Of a stretch of 64,000 nt of DNA, positions 1-13,020 are shown one piece after another. The stretch's first letter is position 1. Each line of letters begins with the position of its first letter. The stretch spans positions 25,617,224 to 25,681,223 of the forward strand of contig OX155952.1 in assembly GCA_944548615.1 (NCBI GenBank), given 5' to 3'. A program made the position numbers and the translations under genes. This DNA is from Micropterix aruncella. Taxonomy: Eukaryota; Arthropoda; Insecta; Lepidoptera; Micropterigidae. The notes under the pieces are model-generated. The model was not told where the DNA came from. It ran no database searches and saw only the letters and a program-made list of their open reading frames with translations.

Positions 1-3000
1 CCAGGAAATCCGGGATTATTAAAAAAAACGCTCAAGGAGCATCTGATTAGAGAGGAGCCCCTATAATTTAGATTTCATATAGTATTTTTTTGTGAGTTCT
101 CAATTACCATTTATGATTTTTATACATTTGTATTATTGCGTGGACCATTTTAGTGCCTTTTTGTTAAATAATTATTTCGGTTTGATTTTTTTAATTTTTG
201 ACTATTTATAATATCTAACAATTGAATACAATTTATTATTACATCCAGTGACCTTTTAGTTAAATTGTTGTTAATATTATTTATGATTATTATATTACAA
301 ATTGAGTATTAATTGAATACTTTTACTAGAACTTTTTAGGTCATTATAAGTATAGGATTTATTTCGTGCGATGCAGCCTGGCGTGAAGTAGGAAACTGGA
401 AATCTGTAAAACCGAATGCTATAATTTTGCTATAATATTATTATCATTGTTGTTTATCCCTTGATTGTTTATTGGGTATCAGTGTGTTCTTTGAAATATT
501 TTCATATATAAAGTTTCAACAATCTGTAAAGATTTTAGAAAAATAAATTGAAATTGATTATTTTTACATCTCATTCTTCAAATTAAGTCGTATGTTAAAA
601 AATTAGCCTTCGTGAAATCAAGCGGGGTTTAATATTTACACCATCTGCATCATGTGCATCTAGATACAGGCCTGAGAAGCCTCGTTAGATATGCATAGCA
701 TGCTTTGTTAGATGTGCATAACCATTGCCTAGAGATACAGAAGGCAATGGCATAGCGCAATTTGTTACGTAATCTGTGTCAATCTTAATCTGTCCTTTAC
801 AATGCATACATTCTTTACTTTGGTAATAAAGTAACTACTTTTCTTGTACAAGTATTAAATGAATAAATTAAATAAATAAATAAAAATAAAATAGCTAGCG
901 TTTAGTATTTTTTTATCTTTATACATTCAGAACTTGTTGTAGGATTTGGTTGATAAATATAACTTTTATGGACCTTATTATAACTTCCTGAATTGATTAA
1001 GAGTTTGTAACAAATATATAAATACACATATCGACAGAAATAATTGGTCTGAGTCATCAATCGACCTTTCAGAATAGACATTACATTATAATTAATTGTA
1101 ATATTAGAGGACAGCGAGGGCATACTGTTTAACAAATATTTTCATCTCTTTAAATATACTTATACCCCCGACAACATTTGACCAAGTTTTTCATTTTGAA
1201 TGACCGTTGAAAATGGATACCAAATTTATAAAGACTAAAGCGGAACGGATAAACGACAGATAAACCAAAAAAAAACTTTTAAAAAAAATAGTAATGCAAT
1301 CTACGATTTCATTTTTGAAAGACGCGGCATTTAAAGGCGGGGACCCGGAGAAGACACAAACCCTAGCGATGGCTTCCACTGCATAAACTCATAGGGCCCG
1401 ATGATTTGAGTATAACACGAATCATGCGGGCGTGTATACGCAAGAAAATGATGTATATACGTATTCAAGACGTGTACATGTATGTTTTATCTTGACCAGG
1501 CGTCTCTAGTAACTGCCTATGCCGCGACAAGCGCTCGAGCGCTACGAGAGGGGCAAGCGCAGAGATGCGACGCGTGCCCGACATATTCTGCTCTTCTTAT
1601 TTGGCTAATCCCGAGCCGTCCTGCGCGGGTGCCGGGCATGGCAGTAAGACATCGGGGATGGGCGAGCGCGCAAAATGTGTATATGTAGCAAGGTTTTGTG
1701 ACGGAGTAGGCAGTGCTTTTATGCCTTTATCCCGCGCACGCCTAGCCAATTTACGATTTTTAGGAACTAGGGCAAAAATTGGACATTGGCGCTCCTTCTC
1801 CCTAGCATTTGAGATTAATGATTTAAAAAACTCACGAACTAAATATACTGGGTGGGATTTTATATGACCCGGGGAATAAGAACCCCTTTTATAAATGTGC
1901 ATTTTTTATTACCTATATTTGCTAATAAATTTTCCTTATCTAGCATTAATATAAAATACATACAACCAGTGTAGACGACGCACAATACAGACTGTACAAA
2001 CACCTTCAATCTTTAAGTTCCAGCAAATTTTGCCATCAAATCTTGTTAAAATCTTTACACGTTGAGCTTTCCTTTCCGCGAAAGAATCTATTACTACGTC
2101 CACTATTAATAGTGACACTTTTGAAAGAGTGGTTGTTAACAAAGTAAAACCAACGGTAGTTACTCGCACACCTAATAAGTCACATAAATACCAACCGTCG
2201 CTTGATATTCGGCCTTTAGGGTTTATTCGGCTCCACTCGTGTATCCCCGTCCCCTTCTGTCCATGTAAAAGATTTTTTTCTAGACGCTACGGGAATTCTC
2301 CTGGCAGAGACAGCACACATACTGCACACACGAACAAAAATAAACTTAGAATGTGTTCAAAAATCAAATGAACAATCGATAGTACGACGCGCCCTGGATG
2401 CTTGGCGCTTTAGTGAAACGAGTTTTTTTTCAAACGCATGAATTTGACGCCCCTTTTAATTGCCGCCCGGGGCGGGAATGATAACCCCCCCCCCCCCCTC
2501 CTTAAGATTTGGGGCTGCGCACGCTAGTGATCGTCTCGATGTAGATGCTTCATTTCACTAGTTTCATCGCTCGATTCCTTTCTTGTCTCCTACGTCAAAG
2601 CATTGTGCTAGGCATCGATTTCCGTGACGTTAGTTTGATAGTTAGAGGTGTTTCTCCTACACTACAGATATATATCAGACATGATGACATTATTTTTTAA
2701 ATGTAAGTTCCTAACGTTGCGTTGGTAAGATAAAATAAAATAAACTTGCAACAGTTATTATTTTATATTATTTATTTGAATTATGAACTTGCTTTTGAAT
2801 GACCTTATATAATATAACATTAGTATCTCGGCGACTTATAAATATGTACTAATTTTAGATTGAAAGTACCATAATAATTTATTATTTTTCTCCCGCATTA
2901 CATTTTATGTCAGTCTTTCTATTGGAGAATCGTCCACAATTTTATCCCCAATAACATTTAAGAAAATTTACGGTCGCAGGCAAATAAACCCACTCCTGAG

Positions 3001-4259
3001 TGGAGAGCGCGCCAAGGCGGAAATTATTGGCGCTTTTAAAACAGCGATAAATTAAAGTTTGCCTCTCACTTTGCGGGCGAGGTCGAGCGCTTTGAAATTG
3101 AAACCTCGCTAAACTAACGTTAAACTTAAACTTAACCCCTCCACATTTTCCGAGTAGGACGTAATTAATTTTAAACTATCACCGAGCCACCGCCCGGTAC
3201 AGTACCATCGTCATCATCATCATCAACGAGAGGAATACGCCTAAAGGAATTTTGGGACCTTTGTTCAAGGAACTAAAAATTCTTGCTGTCACTATGATAC
3301 GGTATGGTACTTTCTTTTACTAAAATAATTATCTGATTTATTTGATCTGATAAAAACTTTTGCTTATTAGCTTTAATCGTCGTACGAATGAGCTGATAAG
3401 AGCTGCCGTATACAAACAGATCCGAGCCGTGCGCTAGCGTTTTAAAAAGTACTTGTAGGTAGATACGTTTCAACTTACTAATCGTTTTGGAAATATTCAG
3501 ACACGTGACACACGTGACACGTTCTCTGAATACCCCCCCCCCCCCCACTTCCCGTTCTTTATTCAGTAAGCTGATGAATACTTATTCTGCTGATATATAT
3601 TTTTTCTTGACCTGGCGATTATGCAAACAAGCCTAAGAACAGGCTATAGCCTATTTAGGTGACATTAAAATAGGATCACTGGCAACAATATGACTTTCTA
3701 ATCGTTCATGTTGTCCATTTACCTGTACGTTATTGTGTCTTACAAATTAAACTAAATTAAAATTAAAATGGAACAATTAGGTATCGGGTTTTTCAATTGA
3801 AATAAGTTTTGAAATGGCGATGCTAGGCCCGCGCTTTGCCCGATTCACAGAAAAAGATGTCAGTTAGAGGTGAGTCTTCTTTCCATTTGCCGATGAAGTA
3901 ATAAATGCGGAAATGGCTTAGATAGCTCAAACAAGTGTACACTCTCTTCTTATCCCATAAAGTCAGGCATCCCACAGTCATAAACACAAACTAATAAAAA
4001 TATCCGCGTCAGTTGCCAGACGCGATCACATGCACTGCAAGCACAGATAGCAACATAGGATAGATAACCGATCACACAGAAGAATACGGAATTTTATATA
4101 ACATTACATTTTTTAAAGTAATAACACTCACTTCAACACTAACACTCCACAATAACACTCCAATTATATCAAATTTTAATTATATATATTGCATATAAGT
4201 GTTTTTATTGTATTATTTCTCATTTTTTCTTTTTGTATATACTTTGATTTTCATTATGT
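1..4259. other. AT-rich stretch without a recognisable gene
   Basis: I see no gene. The left part is plain AT-rich DNA; near 857-890 there is an AAAT-rich tail like those ending LINE or SINE copies. Bases 1480-1870 are GC-richer and have about 100-codon open frames on both strands, neither with a recognisable motif. Poly-C runs of about 14 lie at 2488-2501 and 3534-3546, and short CACGTG palindromes at about 3500-3520. Confidence 0.5.
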
Positions 4260-4870
4260 GCGCTAGAATGGATTTTCATTTCCTTCAGTTCATCAGGCAA
4301 CCGATTAAAAAGTTTAGTTCATACAAACACACTGGGGGCCTGGAAATCATACGGGATATAATCGCATCGCGGTAACGGGTGGGGCGGTAATCTTCATGTC
4401 ATGTCTTTGAACTCCCTAATGGAATATCGCCGAGCACATATTCCAGTTAAAATGAACAAAAGCTTCTTGTATAAAAATCATAAACGATCAATTCCCTATT
4501 TTTTATGAGTGTTCTCGACATGACTGCAGCATACTAACATCGAACATCGCACGTAATGCTCATTTTTTTGTAATTTGAACACATCTTCGATGTACTTTGC
4601 GGTAAGAAACCGTAGTCACTCAACGATAGCATAAGACGCGGTTATCACCTGCGATTTACCCATAAATTTCCTAAAAATTGATAGAGCATAACACAGATAG
4701 AATAGGCTATGGACAGAATAGAACAGGCATAGAATAGGTGGACAGGCATAGAACAGGCTATGGACAATTTTGGTGTGATATGTTTTATATGTAAATTCCA
4801 GGTCATATGTATTATCGTCTAGATATAATCCAAGAAATTTAACCGAATCCGCCAATTCCGCTTAATAGAT
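4260..4870 (-). pseudogene. Decayed non-LTR retrotransposon fragment (end of RT region to C-terminus)
   Basis: Reading the minus strand from about 4870, the sequence gives VKFLGLYLDDN, the typical motif at the end of LINE reverse transcriptases. Near 4330-4270 it gives APSVFV-TKLFNRLPDELKE, the typical C-terminal tail of such polyproteins, with a stop where the dash is. Between them the frame is broken by stops, and a short tandem repeat built on GGCTATGGACAGAATAGAAC (about 4687-4770) interrupts it. It is clearly dead. The CR1/Jockey-like clade is a guess from the motif wording. Confidence 0.5.
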
Positions 4871-6318
4871 CATTTGTAAATTGGCTTTTTAATGGTACCT
4901 AAAGATTTAAAATTATTACAGTAATAAAGTTATGTTCTTTGCTTCTTTGCGTTCATATAGAAAAATAAAACCAAATACTGGTCGAAATTCATACTGATAC
5001 CAGTCTATACAGTCCACATAATCGGGATTCACTGAATATTTGGAAACGTGAAATTTGTGGTTTAGTGAACACTGAATAATGATATAGGGTAGGAGGGGGT
5101 AAAGATCCGCAGGGGGCAAATCCACGTACCGAGGTTTTCGGAGGGAATTTTGAAATTATTTCGATAGCCGCAAGGTGGCTGACCCGTCTTAACAACTTCC
5201 AGTTCCACACCAATCCTCAAGAAGTTAGGTCGCATGTGAGCCTGAAAAATGCGGTAAGTCTGTTTTGTCGTGTTTTGATGTAATATTTTTTGTCCTTCCA
5301 AGCTGAGTTTTTCCAAAACGGTGCTATTTTGGTAATTGAACTTACGGTGATGAACTGCCTGGTTTAGCTTCACATTGAGTGTCAAGTTCCTCGATATCAT
5401 TTGCTTACATAGTTGGAGACGACGCCATGTTGAAAGTGTGAAATGGTGAAAGTGCGTGGCTTTGCCTCATTTTTCGAAGCAACCCCCTGCATTTTTTTTA
5501 ATTATAAAATTTTAGATTTCTCTGTAACTGATGATTGACAATGCCTGATATTTTTAGGGGTGATCGGTAAGATCCTAATATAAAACTCCAATAAAAACTG
5601 AAAGAAAATCTATCTCTGATTCTCCACAATTTTCAAAAAACCGATGATTGCAGGGCCTTGCTCCCACCTACCCTAAGTTAGTTGTAATTACAACATCCAA
5701 AATTTCTTTTCTCGAAAAGAAGAACACTACTCCGTTATGTGATTTTACTATATCTCTGTATCTCTCAATATCGCTCATTAAACTGAAGAACTTTGGAACA
5801 AACTCTGCTCTGGCCAGTAGTTTCAAGACCTCACTATTCCGGACTTAAATGCATATATTATAGAATGCATATATGATAGAATACGACTAGAATAGAAGTC
5901 CTATAATTTGGAGGTTGCATGTCGGGGGCTGCCTCTACCTGCCGTCTGCACGCCAACGCCGCGTCTATTTTATTGAATTTGCATGCATTTTCCGAAGGGG
6001 GCACGATATGATGGCGTTTTTCGTTACTTTTCCATTAGTACTGATGCAATCCCGCCGATATGCTAACGTCGCGTTTCCGTCGCCGACGTTTTTCGCTTTC
6101 GCCGGCAAGCGAAATCTTTTCCCCATATCTAGGAATAAAATTGAAGCATGCAATCCATATAGGAATAAATCAAACTTAATTTGTATGAATTCAACGGGAA
6201 ATTTAGCAATTTAAAATCTGATTAGTTTAGCACAGAACAATTTAAAATAAGTGACGATGTTATCCTTTAGAATTTGATTATTCTACGCCAACTGAGCCCA
6301 CCAACCATTTTCAACGTA
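4871..6318. other. Unassigned repeat-like DNA
   Basis: Several open frames on both strands (for example 5062-5400 minus, 5648-5848 plus, 5915-6214 plus) have no recognisable domain, and most lack a convincing start. A GC-richer patch lies at 5920-6130. I see no gene and no clear element boundaries. Confidence 0.4.
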
Positions 6319-6479
6319 TTTTCCATGCTCTAGAATTACCACAGTTATCAAAGTAACCGTGTAAGATCTAAGGAACTAAGTGGTGTTTTGAGCCATTCGC
6401 GGTTTGGCCGTACTACAGCTTGTACCTGCAAGGCTTATACTTTGAGACAAGCATATAACTGCTGGCAGGATCAACCAGA
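6319..6479 (-). pseudogene. 18S rRNA 5'-end fragment
   Basis: The minus strand from 6478 reads CTGGTTGATCCTGCCAG, the start of eukaryotic 18S rRNA. It continues through ATATGCTTGTCTCAAAG, AAACCGCGAATGGCTCA, GTTCCTTAGATC and GATAACTGTGGTAATTCTAG, all in 18S order and spacing with small indels. Similarity stops near 6319, after about 160 of roughly 1900 bases. Several substitutions and short deletions, including at normally invariant positions, mark it as a dead fragment. How it arrived (retrotransposition, rDNA scatter or capture) cannot be told from the flanks. Confidence 0.85.
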
Positions 6480-6795
6480 GTGCTATCGAAACACGTTCGC
6501 AGATGTAGATGTAAACGGCATACTTAAACCAAATGATACGAATAAACACCCCTCCTCGATAACCCTCTCGGATTCCAAGTCATCCATTAAAACTGAAGTT
6601 TTAGGGGAAAAGGCAAAGTCTGAATCGGTTTGATAACGTCCACGAATTGAGTTGAGGAAACTTTTAAACGACAATTTCATCCGGAGTTGATTTCAAACGT
6701 CGATCGCAATTCTTGATAAGTATTCGAGAAAAGGGAAAAGAACATACTTTCAAGTCCAAAATGACGTAAATTTTCGATAATAAAATTGGTTAAAA

Positions 6796-6833
6796 TATGA
6801 TAGCTGTCTGTCTTTCGACAGACAGCTATCATA
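6796..6833. repeat. Perfect 17-bp inverted repeat
   Basis: Arms 6796-6812 and 6817-6833 are exact reverse complements around a TTTC loop. It would make a strong cruciform or RNA hairpin. It is too short for a typical animal microRNA precursor, and no element ends are visible next to it. Confidence 0.8.
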
Positions 6834-6950
6834 CTATTGAATTATGTCGTTTTATATCCAATGACCTCGGCAAATCTTGCTCAAAGTTTCACCCAAAGTC
6901 TATCATATAAAAGGTTACGTTGCTTTACGTAAGAATATACGTAAGACACA

Positions 6951-7225
6951 CGGCCCAGTGGCATAGAGGTTAGGTCGCCTGATCTTACATTGTAAGGTCC
7001 CGGGTTTGATTCCCGGCTGGGTCACCATTTTGCGTTAGGATCAAATTAACGGAATTGCATTTTCAATTCTGTCGATCGAATGCAATAACAAGACACACAC
7101 TTACAGACATCTTACACGCACACATACATATAACACGTCATAGTAGGGTTGGTTGTCAGAGATTGTCATATGACAATAAACCCGCCCAATGTTACATTTT
7201 CACAATAAAGAGTATAAACAAACAA
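6951..7225 (+). repeat. tRNA-derived SINE, full-length copy
   Basis: The head 6952-7026 folds like a tRNA: GGCCCAG pairs with CTGGGTC, the A box is near TGGCATAGAGG, the T arm is CCGGG/CCCGG, and the B box is GGTTTGATTCC. A body containing TCGATCGAATGCAATAACAA follows, then a tail with ATGACAATAAACCCGCCCA and CACAATAAAGAG. The same unit recurs at four other places in the window. It would be transcribed by RNA polymerase III and moved by a LINE in trans; it is not a working tRNA gene. Confidence 0.85.
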
Positions 7226-7559
7226 CCAAGCAACAAACAAACGAATAATAATGTATGCTTTTTAGGAGGGAAAAAATCTATATAGAATAAAAAGCGTTTT
7301 GTAAAGCTGGCAAATTATAACAACCTATCTCCTGCAATCCTGGAATAACTTATAATTTCTATCGACATCAATGATAATTCTTTCTGTTTTAAAACAGGAA
7401 TTTCTTTGTATTTGCTGATGATTTAAAGGTGTTCTCCAGTATTCGCTCAATTCAAGGCTATATTAGATTCTTCAAGGAGGCCTTGACCGTTTAAGCTGCT
7501 ATTGCGTAGGAAACCACTTCACCATTATAAACAAATATAAAGACATTTCGATAGCAAAA

Positions 7560-8600
7560 ATATGAAGATATGGCAAATCGATGGGGTTTGTTCTTCGAAT
7601 AACAAAAAAGTTTACTAAAACAGATTCACTTCTTCTGTTTACAAAACTCTAGTACGCTCTCAGTTTGATTATAATTAATAGCTTGTGCTGTAATAATTGA
7701 TTATACTCAATCTAGAACATAATTAATAAGGTATACAAATCGACGGGGTTTGTTCTTTTAGGCACAAAAGCTTTTTGACTTGACAACGTCTTATAATTCG
7801 ATTGAGCCGACTGCACGCACGAAAAAACATGACTCATGCGGCGTTACCTCGCTCTGAGGCGTTCCATTTCCAAAAAAAAATAAGGTAATGATTCTTTCGA
7901 TATTAAATATATGTTCAGTGATATATTGTCGAATATTCGTGCTTTCATCATTAAAAGAAATAGCATCGGTCCGCTGGTGCAGCGATTGTAGGTTATGCTA
8001 TAATTGACAAAATTATAACAATAAGTTAACAGAACTATACATTGTAAAAAAAAAAAATGACATAATTGTATGTATGCGTACAAATAAATGTAACTTGATC
8101 AATTCAATTGTGATTTCCATTTACCTCCTTCTCTATATCCATACAAAATATCTATCAAACAAATAAAATTAAAATTTTCTTTTGAAAAATGCAACTATTC
8201 CATCAGTATTTTCTTATGACGTTGTCACGTTCAACTATCGTCAGTAAACCGGCTTTACAGACAACCGTTTTTTTTTAAAACAGATTCACTTCTTCTGCTA
8301 AACAAAACTCGTGTACGCTAAGTAAAGTATGCCTGCTCAGTCTAAAGTATAACTTGAAGGGCATACAAATTGGTGGGTTTTGTTCTTCGAGAAACACAAC
8401 AGATTTACTTTTTTTCTGCTATACAAAACTCTTATATGCTATCAATCAAATTTGTCAGCTCACTCTAGAGCTTAATTAAGAAGGCATACAAATCGATGGG
8501 TTTGTTCGTTGAGTAACAAAAATTTTACTAAAAATAGATCCACTTCTTCTGCTATACAAAACTCATGTACGCTCTCAATTCGAATATGCCTGCTCAGTCT
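7560..8600 (+). repeat. Degenerate tandem array, unit about 120-137 bp, with an interruption
   Basis: A unit containing CATACAAATCGATGGG, TTTGTTCTTCGA, a TTCACTTCTTCTG block, ACAAAACTC and GTACGCTCTCA recurs at about 7565, 7735, 8270, 8360 and 8480. The right three copies lie head to tail. About 480 bp of unrelated AT-rich DNA separates the left and right groups. No coding capacity is seen. It could be a decayed satellite or an internally repeated transposon. Confidence 0.65.
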
Positions 8601-10876
8601 GAAATATTTTGTACTCTAAATACTCCGATAAGTTAGAGAAAGAGGTCCTTCGCATTTTACTATCTCACTTTAGTAAGTGTGCGGGTCTTCTGGCTCAGCA
8701 CATCGAGTTGAATGAGACGTATTTTCTCGACATTACGTCACTCCACAAGATCTAAAATAATTGTTTCGACTGCCTCAGCCTCGTTCAACAGCTTATCGTT
8801 CATGTCCCGCGAGGGTGATCTCGTCAAAAAGATCTCTTCTACCTCCTAAAGCAACCTACCAGTTCTGGGTTTAGAGTGCCGCTCCACATCGGATAAATTC
8901 ACGCTACCTAGTATTTGGATCCTCTTCTGTCACCCGTACCGCATATCAGTATTGACTGACATATAATAATTACTTTAAAAATATACCTTTTTATTAAATA
9001 TGACCTATATATATTTATTTAGTAGTTTGGCTTGACAACAAAACATACGAATTAATTAATGTTTTAGCTTTTTCTTCTTTAAATTATTTTAATTTTAACT
9101 ATAATACCAGTTAACTTTAATTTTACTATTTAGTTTTATTCTCAGTCCGTCTTTTTGAATATTTATATTAATTATTTATCCATGAGGAATGTTCATTGGT
9201 ACAAGCATACCCACATGTTGGACTTAACATTTAGACATATAAACCAATTGTTTGTGCTCAGTTTTCCTTCTTGAGACATGATAAAAATATAACTCCTAAA
9301 ACATGCCTATGTGTATCGAGCACTGTATGATAATGTGAAATTCGAAGTGCCTTATAACCACAGGATCACTCTGCTTTTGGAAAATTTGTTTAGAAACTGA
9401 CAGTATTTTTTCAACAATAAAACAAACAAAAAACATTTGATTTAGTTTATAAATTTAGGAAAAACCATCTACCAAAAGAGAATAACTCGTATTCAGGTTT
9501 AAACGGTATTCAGTTTTTCTAAAACGTATAGGCAACAAACAGTCATTCACCTACATGTTAAATAGTTTTACTCCACAGTTATGACACTACGAGATCTATG
9601 TTTGTTCCTAGGGGCGCGCATAGAGTTTAGACTTAAGATACACGTTTGCCTAGCCAAGTTTTGTCCCGGGAGCTAGGGAAGATGGGGGTGCCACAGTTGA
9701 CATTTCTATGACATTTCATTAAAATATCACTTAAACTTTTGTAGTTTTTTCATATGATTTTTCTTGAGTTGGTGAATTTATGTAACAAAGATAATATGGG
9801 TGGCCAAATTATTAGGGACACTGTGAACTAATTAGCATATTTCAAAAGCTTTATTCTCCTAGGCGCCGTATATTTTTAAGTGTTAAATGTTATTGAAATA
9901 ATGTATTTTGTACCTACCTTTCATAAAAAATATTTTAGTCATCATAATCATAAGACATGGAACTTGCCGCGTAAAATAATGAAATTCTCAATTTTTCTTC
10001 GAAATTACACTTTTTGTCGACGACGATGTTTAATACTGTCGACATGTTTTGTACCTGTTTTTCCTCTTTCAATGTTAGTTTAAAATGCATAAGGAGGTAA
10101 TGTAGACTAAGATAAATAAAAACGCCCTTGTTTGATTTTTTTTAATATACGCCGCCGCTCCGTCTCTACGCCTCTACATCAGCCTGCGCTACTACATCAA
10201 AATCGTAGCTTCTGAAAAAAAAAACAAATTTACGTAGAGTGTCTTCCGTTTATTCAACTTTAGTTCAATTTTCCATCTTCTGCGAATTGCGACGCTTCCG
10301 ATGCATTGCAAATGCACGTCTGCCAAGTTGGCCGGACCAAAATAAAAAATGCTATTCCATTTAAGCGTTTAGTTTGCTTTACTGGCTTGTTATTTTGGTT
10401 TAAAAATAATTAAATTTAATATTTTTAATTTGATTTATTCAGGAAAAAATAACACGAAAACGATACTGAAATGTTCTATAAGAATATTTAATAGAGTTGA
10501 TATGTATCATTAAAACTGGACAACATACTCTCTTCCTAACAAAAAGGGCACCTAAAACAATATAGCAGGTAATGTAAATGCTGGCAACCTTTTAGGGGGT
10601 GAATCTGTGCATGATATAGACAAGAAAATAGTTTTCGTAATTTTGACTTTTTTCTGAAAAACATGTCTTTAGTAATTAGAAGATAGTTTTAAATAAAATA
10701 TAATTTTATATAGGATTTTTTTTTTATTAGCGGCATCCTTGAAGTGGGTAAATCAGTGCGAGCAAAATAGCAACTATTAATAAAAAAATGTGGAAAAAAC
10801 AACAAAAAAATCGAAAGGAAAACTAAAATTGTTTGTGTTTGAAAATTCGATAAATTACCTTTTTTAAAGATAAAAG
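8601..10876. other. No gene seen
   Basis: AT-rich DNA. Bases 8640-8950 are somewhat GC-richer but carry no motif. I see no gene, RNA or clear element here. Confidence 0.45.
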
Positions 10877-11046
10877 GCGTTTAGCGCGCTGCGCCATTTA
10901 GCGGTAGGTAAACAATAATATTCAATAAGTAGGTAAACAGTAATAAACAATCAGTAGGTAACAATAATAATCAATCAGGTTAAACAGTAATAAACAATAT
11001 TGGCGATATTTTACCTACCGCTAGATGGAGCAGCGCGCTAAACGCT
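10877..11046. mobile_element. Foldback MITE, about 170 bp
   Basis: The left end (GCGTTTAGCGCGCTGCGCCA, then TAGCGGTAGGTAAA) and the right end are near-perfect inverted copies of about 35 bp. The centre is built of short repeats such as CAATCAGTAGGTAA and AACAGTAATAAACAAT. There is no coding capacity. The superfamily cannot be assigned because no clean target duplication is visible. Confidence 0.7.
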
Positions 11047-11047
11047 T

Positions 11048-13020
11048 GTCAAACTTTTATTTAACAGACAAATTATCAAGTTTACAAAACAAACATAAAT
11101 GTTTTAATATAGAAACTTGTTTATTTGTTCACAGTGAGTCACCCGCTACCGTCAAATGGTCGTTTTTAATGTTTCTACATTCAGTTTTTTTTAGGCCTAA
11201 ATAAAACTTACGGATGTTTTAAAAGACCCGAAAACTGAATTGAAACCCAGTTTTCGTGTAGAATAACATTTTGTGTGTAATATTAAATTATTTTTAATAT
11301 GCCAATATTAATATATTACATAAAAAAACAGGGAAACACAATTAACGAAAGACATAACTTTAAATTAAAAAACAAAGATAAAAATAACCATAAAACCAGT
11401 CTATTTTCAGTTAAAAATACACAAAGCACTGTAAATAAAATATGACGTCACTATCAAGATTAAAAAGAAAGTTTAAACCTGATATGGACATGCCCAACAG
11501 TATTAATGAATTCTATTTTTTTTCAGATCCTATTGTTTTTTATTACTACGCATGAGCATGATTAAATTAGTTAATATTAAAATAATTACAGTGAAAGCTT
11601 TTTTGCCTCATTATGAAGATATTCTGCAAATATGTAATTATTTGCAAATTTACTTGTAGGTGGATAAATCTGTAACTACATATATTCCGCGTGGGTGAAA
11701 TACCCATATTATTACATTAAAAGATGTATATAATGATTATATTGCAAAATTACAAACTTGTAGAAGAATTAACAATAAATATCACAATACCAACTTCACG
11801 GACGTTGGTAGGTCGGCGGAAATTTGTCCCAAACGCGAGTGTTAAACAGAGAAATCGTACATCACTAGGGATGCGAGCTTTACGGCCACAGCCGCCAAAG
11901 CCAGTAGCTTTAAAACAAACTTGTCGAAGAATAAGACAAAGAAAATGGCGCAGGAAGCGAATACTCAGATTTATTCTTGTGTGATATGCTGCAATCGTAC
12001 AATCGTACTTTATTGAAGATTGTCATTTATTGATAATGTCAATTTATTTAGTTATTTATTCAATCAAAATATTTACTAAACATGTCTTACTAATATGCAC
12101 ACGATAAATTTAAAAAATTATAATATTTTTATTCATATAAAAAACTAACACTGCCGATATGAGCATTAAATAGGTGTACTTTTGTCGCCCAACTAAAGGC
12201 CCGGACTTGTTTTAAGGCAGCGTGCTGTTTAGTTGTTTATGCACATGTATTCGGCAATAAAAAAGTCGAATACTAAATCAGAGTGGCCAACCTAACAGCC
12301 ATCTGGACAGTAATACTACAGACTTTTAGACACCACTCACTATTTTTTCATTTTACAAAAAAAATGAGATATAGGTACTTGCCAATATTATGCAACCATT
12401 CTATTTTACAAACTCATTGTTTCGAAGGTGCTCCAATGAAATACAACACATTGTGTATTTTTACAAAATATACCTTTATGTACAAATTATACCTTTAAGA
12501 GATTATTATGTCCATTAATTCACATTAATGGACATAATAATCTCTTCTCCAGATATTATAAAATGTAACGTCTGTATGTATGTATATCTGTCTGTCTTTG
12601 TGTTAACATCTTGAAAACCATTGGGCTGATTTTTACTACTTATAGCTTATTCCCTGCCTATTCCCGTCAGTTATATACTACACGTTATCTGAAAATCAAT
12701 CGTTAAATCGTTATCAAAATCTGTTAAATAGTTCCCAGATATCAATGAAAATGACAGAAAATTCGGAGAAAAGGTGACAGTTCCAAAATTTCAGAGTTGA
12801 ATACTTCGATTTTTCTTAAGCCTAGGCTTGTACATCTACCAATGCCTGAAATAAAATAAAATATATTCAGAGGGACAGCAGTTATCCTAAGTATATTTTA
12901 GCAGTTCGGAAATGAATCGTTGTTGGCTCGATTCAGATAGAGCCTTGACAACACTCGTGGGCCTTTTTACGACGTCTTGTGATATTTATAGGGGTGCTGC
13001 GGCAGGTTAAGCCTACGCAT
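11048..13020. other. No gene seen; one basic open frame and one long palindrome
   Basis: AT-rich. The open frame 11724-11984 (plus) is unusually rich in Arg/Lys in its second half and its DNA is less AT-rich than the flanks, but I recognise nothing in it. The palindrome at 12497-12546 is listed separately. Right of it, CTGTATGTATGTATATCTGT resembles the start of many lepidopteran repeats. Confidence 0.4.
12497..12546. repeat. Perfect 23-bp inverted repeat with 4-base loop
   Basis: Arms 12497-12519 and 12524-12546 are exact reverse complements separated by TCAC. The sequence beyond the right arm changes character, so the palindrome may mark the edge of an inserted element. Confidence 0.85.

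Noticed and set aside
1482..1902. Overlapping frames of about 100 codons on both strands
   Set aside because: No recognisable motif, both strands equally open in a GC-richer patch, and no splice or promoter support; reported only as an unassigned block.
6388..6633. 81-codon cysteine-containing frame (plus)
   Set aside because: It overlaps the antisense of the 18S rRNA fragment; the coding appearance is accidental.
6952..7026. tRNA gene
   Set aside because: The tRNA-like fold is the head of a SINE that recurs in the window with the same body and tail, so it is not a free tRNA gene.
7560..8600. CRISPR-like array
   Set aside because: Units are about 130 bp, diverged and without regular unique spacers, in a eukaryotic context.
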